Source of the DNA: CAXGTL01 sp964012725
Lineage (GTDB): Archaea > Nanobdellota > Nanobdellia > Woesearchaeales > CAXGTL01
Length of the DNA stretch: 22,593 nucleotides
Direction of reading: 5' to 3'
Assembly (NCBI GenBank): GCA_964012725.1
Contig: CAXGTL010000018.1
Coordinates: 1 to 22,593, forward strand
The translations under genes and the position numbers were made by a program. The notes beneath the pieces were generated by a model. It did no database searches and was not told the origin of the DNA. It was given only the letters and a program-made list of their open reading frames with translations. Positions 15,044-22,342 of this stretch are shown piece after piece; position 1 is the first letter of the stretch; the number at the start of each line of letters is the position of its first letter.

Positions 15044-17499
15044 TTCTTCTCAACCTCTCCCAATTCAATCCCTAATATCATGGGATAATTTTCACATTTA
15101 ATACTTACTTCTTGATCAAAAACAATTGCTTCAGCATGTGTTACAGCTTTAATATCTTCAATAACTTTCATCAAAGCAACTTTGTGTTCTGGTTTTTCAC
15201 ATTTTATAACTAATTTTTGAAGAGGAGTTTTTAATGAAACTTTATTATCAGATTTAAATTTACGAACAATTCCTATAACTTCTATTGCTAAATCACCAGC
15301 CAATTCAGCATCTTCATCAATCATTGATTCATCAACTTCTGGCCATTTAGAAACATGGATACTCTTTATTTTTTCTTTATCTTTAAAAAATAATTGATAA
15401 ACTTCTTCAGTTATAAAAGGTATAAATGGACTATAAAGTTTTAAAATACTTAACAAACCATTATATAAAGTATATTGTGCACTTTTTCTTTCATCATTAC
15501 CTCTAACATCAGGATTATACAAACGATCTTTAACAACCTCTAAATAATTATCACAAAAAGTATGCCAAAATAATTTATCAGTTTCAAGTTTAGGTCTAGA
15601 AAACCTATACATTTCAAACCTACCTGTTGAAAATTTAATTAATTTATTTAATTTGGATAAAAACCATTTATCAAAAGTTAATAATTCTTGTTTTGACAAA
15701 TCATAATCTTCTAAATGCATAAAAACAAATTTAGATGCGTTCCAAATTTTAGTTACTGTCTTTTTTCCTGTAACAACATCTTTTTCAGAAAAACCCAAAT
15801 CTTCTCCAAGTTTGTTTCCTCCTGCCATAAATCTTAATGCATCTGCAGAATATTTTTTAATTATATCTCTTGGTTCAATAACATTTCCTTTTGATTTTGC
15901 CATTTTTTTTCCTTTAGGATCTAACATCCAACCATTGATAAAACAATGATTCCAAGGTTTCATATTAAAATGTAATTTACTTTTTACAACAGTATTAAAT
16001 AACCAAAATGTAATAATGTCATGACCTTGTGGTCTTAAATCCATAGGATTATTTCTTAATTTTTCATAGATTGGTTTATCTTTAAATAATTCAATAACAA
16101 TTGTAGGTGTTAATGATGATGTTGCCCAAGTATTAATTATATCTTTTTCACCAATAAATTCAGAACAATCACATTTTGGACACTTTTCAATTGGTGCTTT
16201 ATCCTCTGTAGGATCTACAGGAAGGTCTTCTTCCTTAGCAAAAATAATCTCATCACAATCTTTACAATACCATACAGGAAATGGAATTCCAAAAGGTAAT
16301 TGACGAGAAATACACCAATCCCATGCAAGACCATTAACCCAATTATCATATCTATTTTTCATAAATTTTGGATGCCATTCTAATTCATTACCCCATGCTA
16401 ACATTTTATCTTTTAAATCAAGATATTTGATAAACCACTGTTTAGAATGAACAAATTCCACAGTTGTTCCACACCTTTCATGAACATTCACAATATGAGT
16501 TATTGGTTTTTGATCTTTAAGCAAACCTTTTTCCTTTAAATCTTTAATAATTTCTTTTCTTGCATTATCTATTTTCATACCTTTATATTTATCAGCTATA
16601 TCAGTCATTAAACCATTATTACCAATTGCTTTTTTAATTGATAATTTATGTATTTTTTGCCATTCCATGTCTGTTTGGTCACCAAAAGTACAACACATAA
16701 CAATCCCTGTACCTTTTTCAGGATCAGCTCTTTCATCTTCTAGAATTGGTACTTCAAAATCAAACAAAGGAACTTTTGCTTTCATACCTTTAAGATTTTT
16801 ATAACGTTTATCATCAGGATGATAAAAAACACCAACACAAGCAGGTAATAATTCTGGTCTAGTTGTAGCAATTATTAAATCTTTATCACCAACTTTAAAA
16901 ACAATATTATTAAAGTGTGAAGCAACTTCTTTATCTTCGCATTCAACTTGTGCAATTGCAGTTTTACACTTAGGACAATAAATAGCAGGAGCTTCAACTC
17001 TATATTCCCTACCTTTTTTATATAAATCAATAAAAGATTTTTGAGAAATTTTTCTACAATGAGGATCAATAGTTGAATATTTTACAGAAAAATCACAACT
17101 AACACCTAACCTTTTCCAATCATTTGTATAACTTGGTTTAAGTTCATTGTTTAAAGTATCTAAACATAATTTAGTAAACTCTTTTCTATGCATATCTGTT
17201 GCTCTTACTTTTTTTAATTTCTCAATAAGTAATTTTGTTGGAAGGCCATTATCATCTGTACCAAAAGGTTGTAAAACATTAAATCCTTTCATACGTTTAT
17301 ATCTTGCAATAAAATCTTGTTGACTATTTCCAAAAGCATGACCTATATGCATTTTACCAGATACAGTTGGAGGTGGTGTATCAATAGTGAATAAAGGTTT
17401 ATCAGAATCAGGGTCAAATTTGTAAATATTTTCATCTTCCCAAAACTTCTGTAATTTAGGTTCCTCAACTTGAGGATCATATTTCTTAGGTAATTCCAT
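15040..17499 (-). CDS. valS: Valyl-tRNA synthetase
   Basis: ValS attaches valine to tRNA-Val and edits mischarged threonine. The 819-residue protein opens with KYDPQVEEPKLQKFWED and carries TPPPTVSGKMHIGHAFGNSQ, with HIGH at 51-54. The editing domain is inserted in the Rossmann fold (ATTRPELLPACVGVFYHPDD, 211-230; GTGIVMCCTFGDQTD, 263-277). Cys-rich zinc modules appear at CPKC (175-178), CKDC (412-415) and CPKCDC (440-445). The active site continues with WCISRQLPFGIPFPVWYC and KMAKSKGN (532-539). The C-terminal anticodon-binding domain contains YSPFIPFITEEVYQ. The PPPTVSGKMHIGH sequence distinguishes ValS from IleS and LeuS. The long C-terminal coiled coil of bacterial enzymes is absent, as is usual in archaea. 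It is divergent from rfcL. Confidence 0.97.
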   Translation of the reverse strand: MELPKKYDPQVEEPKLQKFWEDENIYKFDPDSDKPLFTIDTPPPTVSGKMHIGHAFGNSQQDFIARYKRMKGFNVLQPFGTDDNGLPTKLLIEKLKKVRATDMHRKEFTKLCLDTLNNELKPSYTNDWKRLGVSCDFSVKYSTIDPHCRKISQKSFIDLYKKGREYRVEAPAIYCPKCKTAIAQVECEDKEVASHFNNIVFKVGDKDLIIATTRPELLPACVGVFYHPDDKRYKNLKGMKAKVPLFDFEVPILEDERADPEKGTGIVMCCTFGDQTDMEWQKIHKLSIKKAIGNNGLMTDIADKYKGMKIDNARKEIIKDLKEKGLLKDQKPITHIVNVHERCGTTVEFVHSKQWFIKYLDLKDKMLAWGNELEWHPKFMKNRYDNWVNGLAWDWCISRQLPFGIPFPVWYCKDCDEIIFAKEEDLPVDPTEDKAPIEKCPKCDCSEFIGEKDIINTWATSSLTPTIVIELFKDKPIYEKLRNNPMDLRPQGHDIITFWLFNTVVKSKLHFNMKPWNHCFINGWMLDPKGKKMAKSKGNVIEPRDIIKKYSADALRFMAGGNKLGEDLGFSEKDVVTGKKTVTKIWNASKFVFMHLEDYDLSKQELLTFDKWFLSKLNKLIKFSTGRFEMYRFSRPKLETDKLFWHTFCDNYLEVVKDRLYNPDVRGNDERKSAQYTLYNGLLSILKLYSPFIPFITEEVYQLFFKDKEKIKSIHVSKWPEVDESMIDEDAELAGDLAIEVIGIVRKFKSDNKVSLKTPLQKLVIKCEKPEHKVALMKVIEDIKAVTHAEAIVFDQEVSIKCENYPMILGIELGEVEKK

Positions 17500-17540
17500 A
17501 TTATATAGAGTAGGTTAAATAGCATTTAAAAAACTATTGT

Positions 17541-17554
17541 TTAATATATATAAC
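17541..17554. promoter_or_regulatory. TATA region in the divergent valS-rfcL gap
   Basis: The sequence ttaatatatataac lies centrally in a 100-base gap. It can serve valS (start near 17521, leader of about 20 bases) and rfcL (start near 17573, leader of about 27 bases). Neither gene has a Shine-Dalgarno-like site. Confidence 0.4.
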
Positions 17555-17599
17555 TACATATAACAAACTTTAATAAACATTAAATTATACCTTTTAATT

Positions 17600-18814
17600 A
17601 TGGCAAATCAACCTTGGACTAAAAAATATCAACCAAAATCTTCTAAAGAAATAGTTGGACAAAATAAAGCAGTTGAAAACTTAAAATATTATATAAATAA
17701 TTATAAAAAACAAACAAAAAAAGGAATTATTCTTTATGGAATGCCAGGGAATGGGAAAACTTCATCAATATATGCATTAGCAAATGAATTAAATAGGGAA
17801 ATGATAGAAATTAATGCTTCAGATTTTAGAAATAAAGAACAAGTAGAATCATTAATAGGGAATGCATCGCAACAAAGGTCTTTATTTATGAAAGAAAAAA
17901 TAATTTTATTTGATGAAATTGATGGTTTAAGTGGAAATAAAGATCGAGGTGGAATTTCAGCAATAACTAAAATAATTGGAAAGAGTAAATTTCCAATAAT
18001 ATTAACAGCAAATAACCCATATGATAAAAAATTATCAACTTTAAGAAAAAAATCTGAAATGATAGAATTTAAAACATTAGCATATACATCAATATATAAT
18101 TGTTTAAAAAAAATATGTAAACAAGAAAAAATAGAAATTGATGAAATCACATTAAAAACTTTAGCAAGAATACAAGGAGGAGATTTAAGAGGTGCAATCA
18201 TTGATTTACAATTATTATCAACAAATAAAAAAATAAATACAAAAACATTAGAAGAATTATCATCAAGGAACCAAAAACAATCCATGTTAAAAGCTTTGAT
18301 AAAAATATTAAAAAATTCAGACCCCAAAATAGCAATTTCAGCATTAGATGATGTTGATGAAGATTTAAGTAAATCATTGTTGTGGATTGATGAAAACTTA
18401 CCAAAAGAATACAAAAACCCACAAGATCTTAACAGAGCATATAATTTCTTATCAAAATCAGAAATATTTAATTCAAGAATTAGAAAATGGCAATATTGGA
18501 GATTATTAGTTTATTTTAATATTTTAATGACTTCAGGAGTTGCTGTAAGTAAAGATAAAAAATACGACCAATTTATAGTTTACAGACCTACAACAAGAAT
18601 TTTAAAATTATGGAGAGCTAAAATGAAAAATGCAAAAAAAAAAGAAATATCTAAAAAAATATCCAAAAAAATGCATACTTCATCAAAGAAAGTATTAAAA
18701 GATGTCTTACCTTTTATTAAAATAGGAGTTCAAAACAACAATAAATTTACAAATGAATTAGTAAAAGAATTTAAATTAAATGATGATGAAATTAATTACC
18801 TCATGTCACCTTAA
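17600..18814 (+). CDS. Replication factor C large subunit
   Basis: RfcL is the large subunit of the archaeal clamp loader that places PCNA on primed DNA. The N-terminus WTKKYQPKSSKEIVGQNKAVENL is the RFC box II region. The AAA+ ATPase has Walker A GMPGNGKT (47-54), Walker B IILFDEIDGL (101-110), sensor 1 LTANNPYD (135-142) and the sensor 2 helix GGDLRGAI (193-200). The small-subunit Ser-Arg-Cys motif is absent, as expected for RfcL. Residues 230-340 fit the collar domain (YNFLSKSEIFNSRIRKWQYWRLLVYF). At 404 residues it is slightly short, and the last residues (EFKLNDDEINYLMSP) show no Q-x-x-h-x-x-F-F PCNA-binding motif, which many archaeal RfcL proteins carry. The small subunit gene is not in this window. 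Confidence 0.95.
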   Translation: MANQPWTKKYQPKSSKEIVGQNKAVENLKYYINNYKKQTKKGIILYGMPGNGKTSSIYALANELNREMIEINASDFRNKEQVESLIGNASQQRSLFMKEKIILFDEIDGLSGNKDRGGISAITKIIGKSKFPIILTANNPYDKKLSTLRKKSEMIEFKTLAYTSIYNCLKKICKQEKIEIDEITLKTLARIQGGDLRGAIIDLQLLSTNKKINTKTLEELSSRNQKQSMLKALIKILKNSDPKIAISALDDVDEDLSKSLLWIDENLPKEYKNPQDLNRAYNFLSKSEIFNSRIRKWQYWRLLVYFNILMTSGVAVSKDKKYDQFIVYRPTTRILKLWRAKMKNAKKKEISKKISKKMHTSSKKVLKDVLPFIKIGVQNNNKFTNELVKEFKLNDDEINYLMSP

Positions 18815-18857
18815 TTATATCATAAAAGAGTTATATTAATTATACATATATAGATAA

Positions 18858-18867
18858 ATTTATATAC
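18858..18867 (+). promoter_or_regulatory. TATA box for the nucleotide cyclase gene
   Basis: The sequence atttatatac is centred about 29 bases before the ATG at 18892, predicting a nearly leaderless transcript. The 77-base gap after rfcL holds nothing else recognisable. Confidence 0.5.
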
Positions 18868-18891
18868 AATTTAAACAATCAATATATTATA

Positions 18892-21006
18892 ATGAAAAAT
18901 AAGTTGGTGATATATTCAATAATATTTTTAATTTTAATTAGTTCTAATTATTGTTTATCAAATATACAAATAGATGAAAACCTTAATGAAAAATATAATT
19001 TAGGAGATATGTTGACTACATCTGGAAAATTAATATTTAATGAAAACATTTTAGCAAATTTTAAGATAAAACTGGTTTGTTCTGAAGAAGAAACTCTATT
19101 AATGACTAAAATATTTAATATTAAAGAAAATGTAGAAAGTAGTTTTAAAGAAGAATTATTTATTCCTTTTTTTTATGAAGATATTTGTCAATTTAAATAT
19201 GAAATAATTGAAAATAACAAAACAATTAAAGAAGTTTATTCTAATGAGTTTAATATTGTAAAAGAATTAAATGTAAATATAAGTACAGATAAAAAACAAT
19301 TCCAATTAGGAGAAAGCATCATCTTAAAAGGAATAGTATTTAACTTAAAAAATGAAAAAATTGATGGAAATGCTTTGATAACAATCAAAAAAGATAAAGA
19401 AACATATCAAGTTTTTAGTTCTAAAATAAACCAAGGGGAATTAGAAACAGAACTAGGACCAATATTTATACCAAATGGAAATTATGAATTATCAATCAAT
19501 ATAAGAGATATTTATGGTAATGAAAAAATAATAGAAAATATAAATTTTGAAGTTATAACTAAAATTGATTTTAAAACAACAATAAACAAAGAAGAATTTT
19601 TACCAGGAGAAAAAATAGAAATTGAAGGTATAATTGAAAATCTAAAAGAAATTTCTGATAATTTTAATTTAAAAATAAGTTTAAATGAATATATAGAAGA
19701 AGAAGTAATAAAACATGAATTTCATCATAAATTAAAAATACCAAATAATATACAATCATATGAAAATGAATTAATTGTTGAAATTTTTGACAATTTTGGT
19801 AATAAAGGAATAAATAAACATAAAATAAATATAATTCCTATAATTACTACAATAAACCTGGAAACAGATAAAAAAGAGTATATTCCTAATGAAGAAATAT
19901 TAATTTCTACTAAACTAAAGGATCAATCAGAAGAAATAATATATGATGATATAATATTAATAATAAGAAAGAATTTATTTAAAATTTATGAAGAAACATT
20001 TAATTCTAAAACACAAATTAAATATAAAATAGATGAAAATTTAAAAAATGAAGAATTACAATTAATAGTTAAATATGATAAATTAAGTGATGAAGAAAAT
20101 ATAAAAGTATTTGTTTTTGAAGAAACAGAAGAAAATATTACAAATAAAGGAGAAAACAAAATAACTGGAAATATAATTAATGTGATGGGTGATAATCTCA
20201 ACAAATTAGGATATATATTAATAGGTGTCATTCTATTTGGAATATTAATATTTGTTTTATCACATGGTAAATTAAGAAAAGAAGTAAAACAAACATTTAG
20301 TAAAGCAAAAGATATTAACAAAAAACTAAAAAATAGAATAAATGATAAACATAAAGAAAAAAAAGATTTAGAAAGAACATTTCAAACATATGTAGATCCA
20401 GCAATTGCAAAAAAAATAATTAATAAAGATGGAAAATTAGAAGAGACTAAAAAAAATATAACTGTTTTATTTGCTGATATGAGAGGATTTACAAGATTAA
20501 CAGAGAATGAAACACCTGAAAAGGTTGCAGAACAATTAAATGTATTTCATAAAATAATAGGAGATTCTGTTAAAATGTACAATGGTATAATAGATCAAAT
20601 AGTAGGTGATTTAACATTTGCAATATATAATGTTATAAAAGAAGATAATAATCATACTTTAAATGCTATTAAATCTGCATTGAAAGTTAAGGATAATATC
20701 TCAAAGATCAATAAAAAATTAAAACAAAAAAATAAAAAACTAATTAAATTAGGTATGGGTATTGATCAAGGGGAAGTCTTATTAAGTCATATTGGTTCAA
20801 AAAATATGTTAAAATATACTGCAGTAGGAAATACAGTAAATTTAGGTTCTAGATTACAATCAAAAGCAAAACATAATCAAATATTAATTACAGAACAAAC
20901 ATACAATCTTTTAAAAAATGATATTGAAGCTGAAGATTTAGGTTATATGAATTTCAAGAACATAAGTAAACAAGTAAACGTGTTTAATGTTATTAGATTA
21001 AAATAA
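18892..21006 (+). CDS. Membrane-anchored class III adenylate/guanylate cyclase with Ig-like ectodomain
   Basis: This 704-residue protein combines a secreted-side sensor with a cytoplasmic nucleotide cyclase. Residues 1-22 are a signal peptide. Residues 23-430 form beta-rich modules with repeated openings such as ISTDKKQFQLGESIILKGIV (130-149), INKEEFLPGEKIEIEGIIEN (231-250) and LETDKKEYIPNEEILISTKL (323-342), like macroglobulin/Ig-type domains. One membrane helix (about 440-456) leads to a Lys-rich linker and the pre-catalytic motif FQTYVDPAIAKKI. The cyclase homology domain has both metal Asp residues (D529 in FADMRGFT, D573 in VGD), Thr643 in YTAVGNTVN, and transition-state Asn650 and Arg654 (VNLGSR). 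The substrate-selecting Lys position is Gln569, so ATP versus GTP preference is open. It probably makes cyclic nucleotide in response to an external cue; effector and ligand are unknown. Confidence 0.93.
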   Translation: MKNKLVIYSIIFLILISSNYCLSNIQIDENLNEKYNLGDMLTTSGKLIFNENILANFKIKLVCSEEETLLMTKIFNIKENVESSFKEELFIPFFYEDICQFKYEIIENNKTIKEVYSNEFNIVKELNVNISTDKKQFQLGESIILKGIVFNLKNEKIDGNALITIKKDKETYQVFSSKINQGELETELGPIFIPNGNYELSINIRDIYGNEKIIENINFEVITKIDFKTTINKEEFLPGEKIEIEGIIENLKEISDNFNLKISLNEYIEEEVIKHEFHHKLKIPNNIQSYENELIVEIFDNFGNKGINKHKINIIPIITTINLETDKKEYIPNEEILISTKLKDQSEEIIYDDIILIIRKNLFKIYEETFNSKTQIKYKIDENLKNEELQLIVKYDKLSDEENIKVFVFEETEENITNKGENKITGNIINVMGDNLNKLGYILIGVILFGILIFVLSHGKLRKEVKQTFSKAKDINKKLKNRINDKHKEKKDLERTFQTYVDPAIAKKIINKDGKLEETKKNITVLFADMRGFTRLTENETPEKVAEQLNVFHKIIGDSVKMYNGIIDQIVGDLTFAIYNVIKEDNNHTLNAIKSALKVKDNISKINKKLKQKNKKLIKLGMGIDQGEVLLSHIGSKNMLKYTAVGNTVNLGSRLQSKAKHNQILITEQTYNLLKNDIEAEDLGYMNFKNISKQVNVFNVIRLK

Positions 21007-21018
21007 AAAATTAATAAA

Positions 21019-21918
21019 TTATAATTCTTGAAGAACTTTTAACAAAACATGATTTAAATGTAAAGCAGCATCAAATTGTTTAGGAGTAAAAAAAGTAGAT
21101 GGTTTGTAATCTAAATCCTTTTCATCTTTTTTCACTTTTAACATTTGAATTCCTACAAAATTTTTATGTAACTTATGAGGTTGTGAAAGACTGAAATGAA
21201 GAGACTTTGCATAAATTACCATTCCACGTTCATGTGGACCATATATATGATCATCCAAAGAAACCAAATCAGAGTTTCCCCAATTATTTTCAATAAAATC
21301 TACAACATGAGATCTTTTTTTAGGATCTGGATGGTTTATATCATATCCTAATAATATTGCTTTATGGCAATGATGTACTATAAAACCATAATGTTGTTCA
21401 ATAAATTTTTCAGGATCTAAAAGAATCTTATGAGGATTTTTTTCTTCTTTTTTTTTCCAAGCATCAACAAATATATAATATCCATTAGGTAATTTACGAA
21501 CAGTCCAAACAGAAGTTATATCAACCCCAAATAGTTCACACATATAATCTGAAAATTCAAAAGCAATATCATTCCAAGAACTAGATGTCCTCTTTAGTAT
21601 ATTTTTTAAAACAGACATGTGAACACAAGACCAATAATCACGTTTTACTTGGTCAAATTTTTTTGGATTTTGTTCAAGCATTGAAGTATAAACTTTTTCA
21701 TTCATAAGAAGAACAGCCCTAGCACTATCTATATGATATGAAAATTCAGGATTAGTTTTAACTAATTCTTCTAAATCATCAACATACCTATCAACAATAT
21801 ATTTTATATTTTTAATAGAAGAAACATCTTGCTTAAATCTATCAAAACAAGAAAGATAAGCTCTTCTTGCAACTTGAGATTTTCCTAATATTCCTTCTAA
21901 TAAAAATTCTCTTGCCAT
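21019..21918 (-). CDS. Unrecognised 299-residue soluble protein
   Basis: I do not recognise this family. There is no signal peptide or membrane segment. The N-terminal half (1-125) is predicted mostly helical, beginning MAREFLLEGILGKSQVARRAYLSC. The middle (130-165) looks like alternating strands (VDITSVWTVRKLPNGYYIFVDAW). A His/Cys-bearing segment follows: YGFIVHHCHKAILLGYDINHPDPKKRSHVVDFIENNWG (about 177-214). The C-terminal part (GMVIYAKSLHFSLSQPHKLHKNFVGIQML) reads like the sheet of an alpha/beta domain, loosely reminiscent of a GAF-type fold but without firm motifs. It is convergent with the cyclase gene, 12 bases apart. Reading sense, length, and a TATA box at 21939-21948 that places the start at the ATG support a real gene. 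A link to the cyclase is only positional. Confidence 0.75.
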   Translation of the reverse strand: MAREFLLEGILGKSQVARRAYLSCFDRFKQDVSSIKNIKYIVDRYVDDLEELVKTNPEFSYHIDSARAVLLMNEKVYTSMLEQNPKKFDQVKRDYWSCVHMSVLKNILKRTSSSWNDIAFEFSDYMCELFGVDITSVWTVRKLPNGYYIFVDAWKKKEEKNPHKILLDPEKFIEQHYGFIVHHCHKAILLGYDINHPDPKKRSHVVDFIENNWGNSDLVSLDDHIYGPHERGMVIYAKSLHFSLSQPHKLHKNFVGIQMLKVKKDEKDLDYKPSTFFTPKQFDAALHLNHVLLKVLQEL

Positions 21919-21938
21919 TAAAAAAATTATTCAAACCT

Positions 21939-21948
21939 TTTTTATAAC
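21939..21948 (-). promoter_or_regulatory. TATA box for the 299-residue protein gene
   Basis: On the minus strand GTTATAAAAAG lies about 25 bases before the ATG at 21918, predicting a leaderless transcript. Confidence 0.45.
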
Positions 21949-21996
21949 CTTTTCCAAACTCCAAAATAACTATTATATAAGCTAATTAACAAATAC

Positions 21997-22007
21997 CTTT
22001 AAATATA
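21997..22007 (+). promoter_or_regulatory. TATA box for the tRNA-Arg/tRNA-Cys transcript
   Basis: The sequence ctttaaatata is centred about 29 bases before the first base of tRNA-Arg, so transcription should begin at or next to the mature 5' end. tRNA-Cys begins only 23 bases after tRNA-Arg and has just a weak TATA-like stretch (22163-22169), so the two are probably transcribed together. Confidence 0.5.
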
Positions 22008-22051
22008 AAATATATAATTCTTATATATTAAGGACCCGTAGCCTAGCCTGG

Positions 22052-22068
22052 AAACAATATTTGGGTTA
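22052..22068 (+). other. tRNA-Arg intron 1 (D-loop, position 19/20)
   Basis: BHB fold: outer helix CCTA (22042-22045) with TAGG (22070-22073); central helix GCCT (22046-22049) with GGGT (22063-22066), including two G-U pairs; three-base bulges GGA and TAA. Cutting after the second base of each bulge removes 17 bases and gives D-loop AGCCTGGATA. The inner stem is weak (two pairs). Confidence 0.8.
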
Positions 22069-22087
22069 ATAGGGCAACAGCCTTCTA

Positions 22088-22104
22088 TCAAATTAATTGA
22101 AGAG
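22088..22104 (+). other. tRNA-Arg intron 2 (anticodon loop, position 37/38)
   Basis: BHB fold: outer helix ACAGC/GCTGT; central helix CTTC (22082-22085) with GAAG (22099-22102); bulges TAT and AGA. Excision of 17 bases yields loop CTTCTAA. This is the canonical archaeal intron position. Confidence 0.9.
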
Positions 22105-22126
22105 AGCTGTGGGTCGAGGGTTCGAA

Positions 22127-22149
22127 ATATTAAAGATTTAATACGAATG
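22127..22149 (+). other. tRNA-Arg intron 3 (T-loop, position 59/60)
   Basis: BHB fold: outer helix GAGGG/CCCTC (the T-stem); central helix TTCG (22121-22124) with CGAA (22144-22147); bulges AAA and TGT; inner six-pair stem TATTAA/TTAATA with loop AGAT. Excision of 23 bases restores the textbook T-loop TTCGAAT exactly. Confidence 0.93.
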
Positions 22150-22186
22150 TCCCTCCGGGTCCGTTTATTACTTTATTTTTGTCTAA

Positions 22187-22274
22187 GGAGGCGTGGCCAA
22201 GTAGCTAAGGCAAGAGGCTGCAACCCTCTGATCCTGGGTGCAAGACTGTTCAAGTGCAAATCCCAGCGCCTCCT
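22187..22274 (+). tRNA. tRNA-Cys(GCA) with a T-loop intron
   Basis: Acceptor arms GGAGGCG (22187-22193) and CGCCTCC (22267-22273) pair perfectly, with discriminator T22274, the residue expected for tRNA-Cys. The anticodon arm is AGAGG-CTGCAAC-CCTCT, with anticodon GCA at 22220-22222. The T-stem CTGGG/CCCAG encloses 23 bases, 16 of which form a BHB intron; the mature tRNA is 72 bases. The spliced T-loop would be TGCAAGT rather than TTCAAGT. The D-loop (AGTAGCTA) has A where G18 is expected, so the G18-U55 tertiary pair appears replaced, while G19 and C56 are kept. No CCA is encoded; a T tract follows directly. Confidence 0.9.
22245..22260 (+). other. tRNA-Cys intron (T-loop, position 59/60)
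   Basis: BHB fold: outer helix CTGGG/CCCAG; central helix TGCA (22239-22242) with TGCA (22255-22258); three-base bulges AGA (22243-22245) and AAT (22259-22261); short inner stem CT/AG. Cutting after the second bulge base removes 16 bases. This is the same position as the third intron of the adjacent tRNA-Arg. Confidence 0.8.
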
Positions 22275-22284
22275 TTCTTTTTTT
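22274..22284 (+). terminator. T-tract terminator after tRNA-Cys
   Basis: A run of T interrupted by a single C directly follows the tRNA 3' end, matching oligo-T archaeal termination. Confidence 0.5.
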
Positions 22285-22342
22285 ATATTATATATTTCCT
22301 TTATTATCATATTTTCATTTCATGATTACATCTTTATTTTTA

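Larger units (their letters stand above)
22032..22163 (+). tRNA. tRNA-Arg(UCU) with three introns
   Basis: The acceptor arms GGACCCG (22032-22038) and CGGGTCC (22156-22162) pair perfectly, with discriminator G22163 and no encoded CCA. Removing three BHB introns (17, 17 and 23 bases) leaves a 75-base cloverleaf. The D-arm is GCCT-AGCCTGGATA-GGGC, with GG at positions 18-19. The anticodon arm is ACAGC-CTTCTAA-GCTGT, with anticodon TCT at 22084-22086. The variable loop has five bases, and the T-arm is GAGGG-TTCGAAT-CCCTC. Anticodon UCU reads AGA/AGG, codons used heavily for Arg in this window. Without intron removal neither the D-loop nor the T-loop is canonical. The introns lie at 19/20, 37/38 and 59/60; only the middle one is at the common archaeal site. 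Confidence 0.95.

Noticed and set aside
17734..18414. A 226-codon minus-strand frame
   Set aside because: It lies entirely antisense to the AAA+ core of RfcL, whose motifs are unmistakable; no promoter or start signal supports it.
22052..22068. Enlarged D-loop instead of an intron in tRNA-Arg
   Set aside because: A BHB fold with two three-base bulges exists, and excision yields exactly the standard D-loop with GG at 18-19; a 27-base D-loop would be abnormal.
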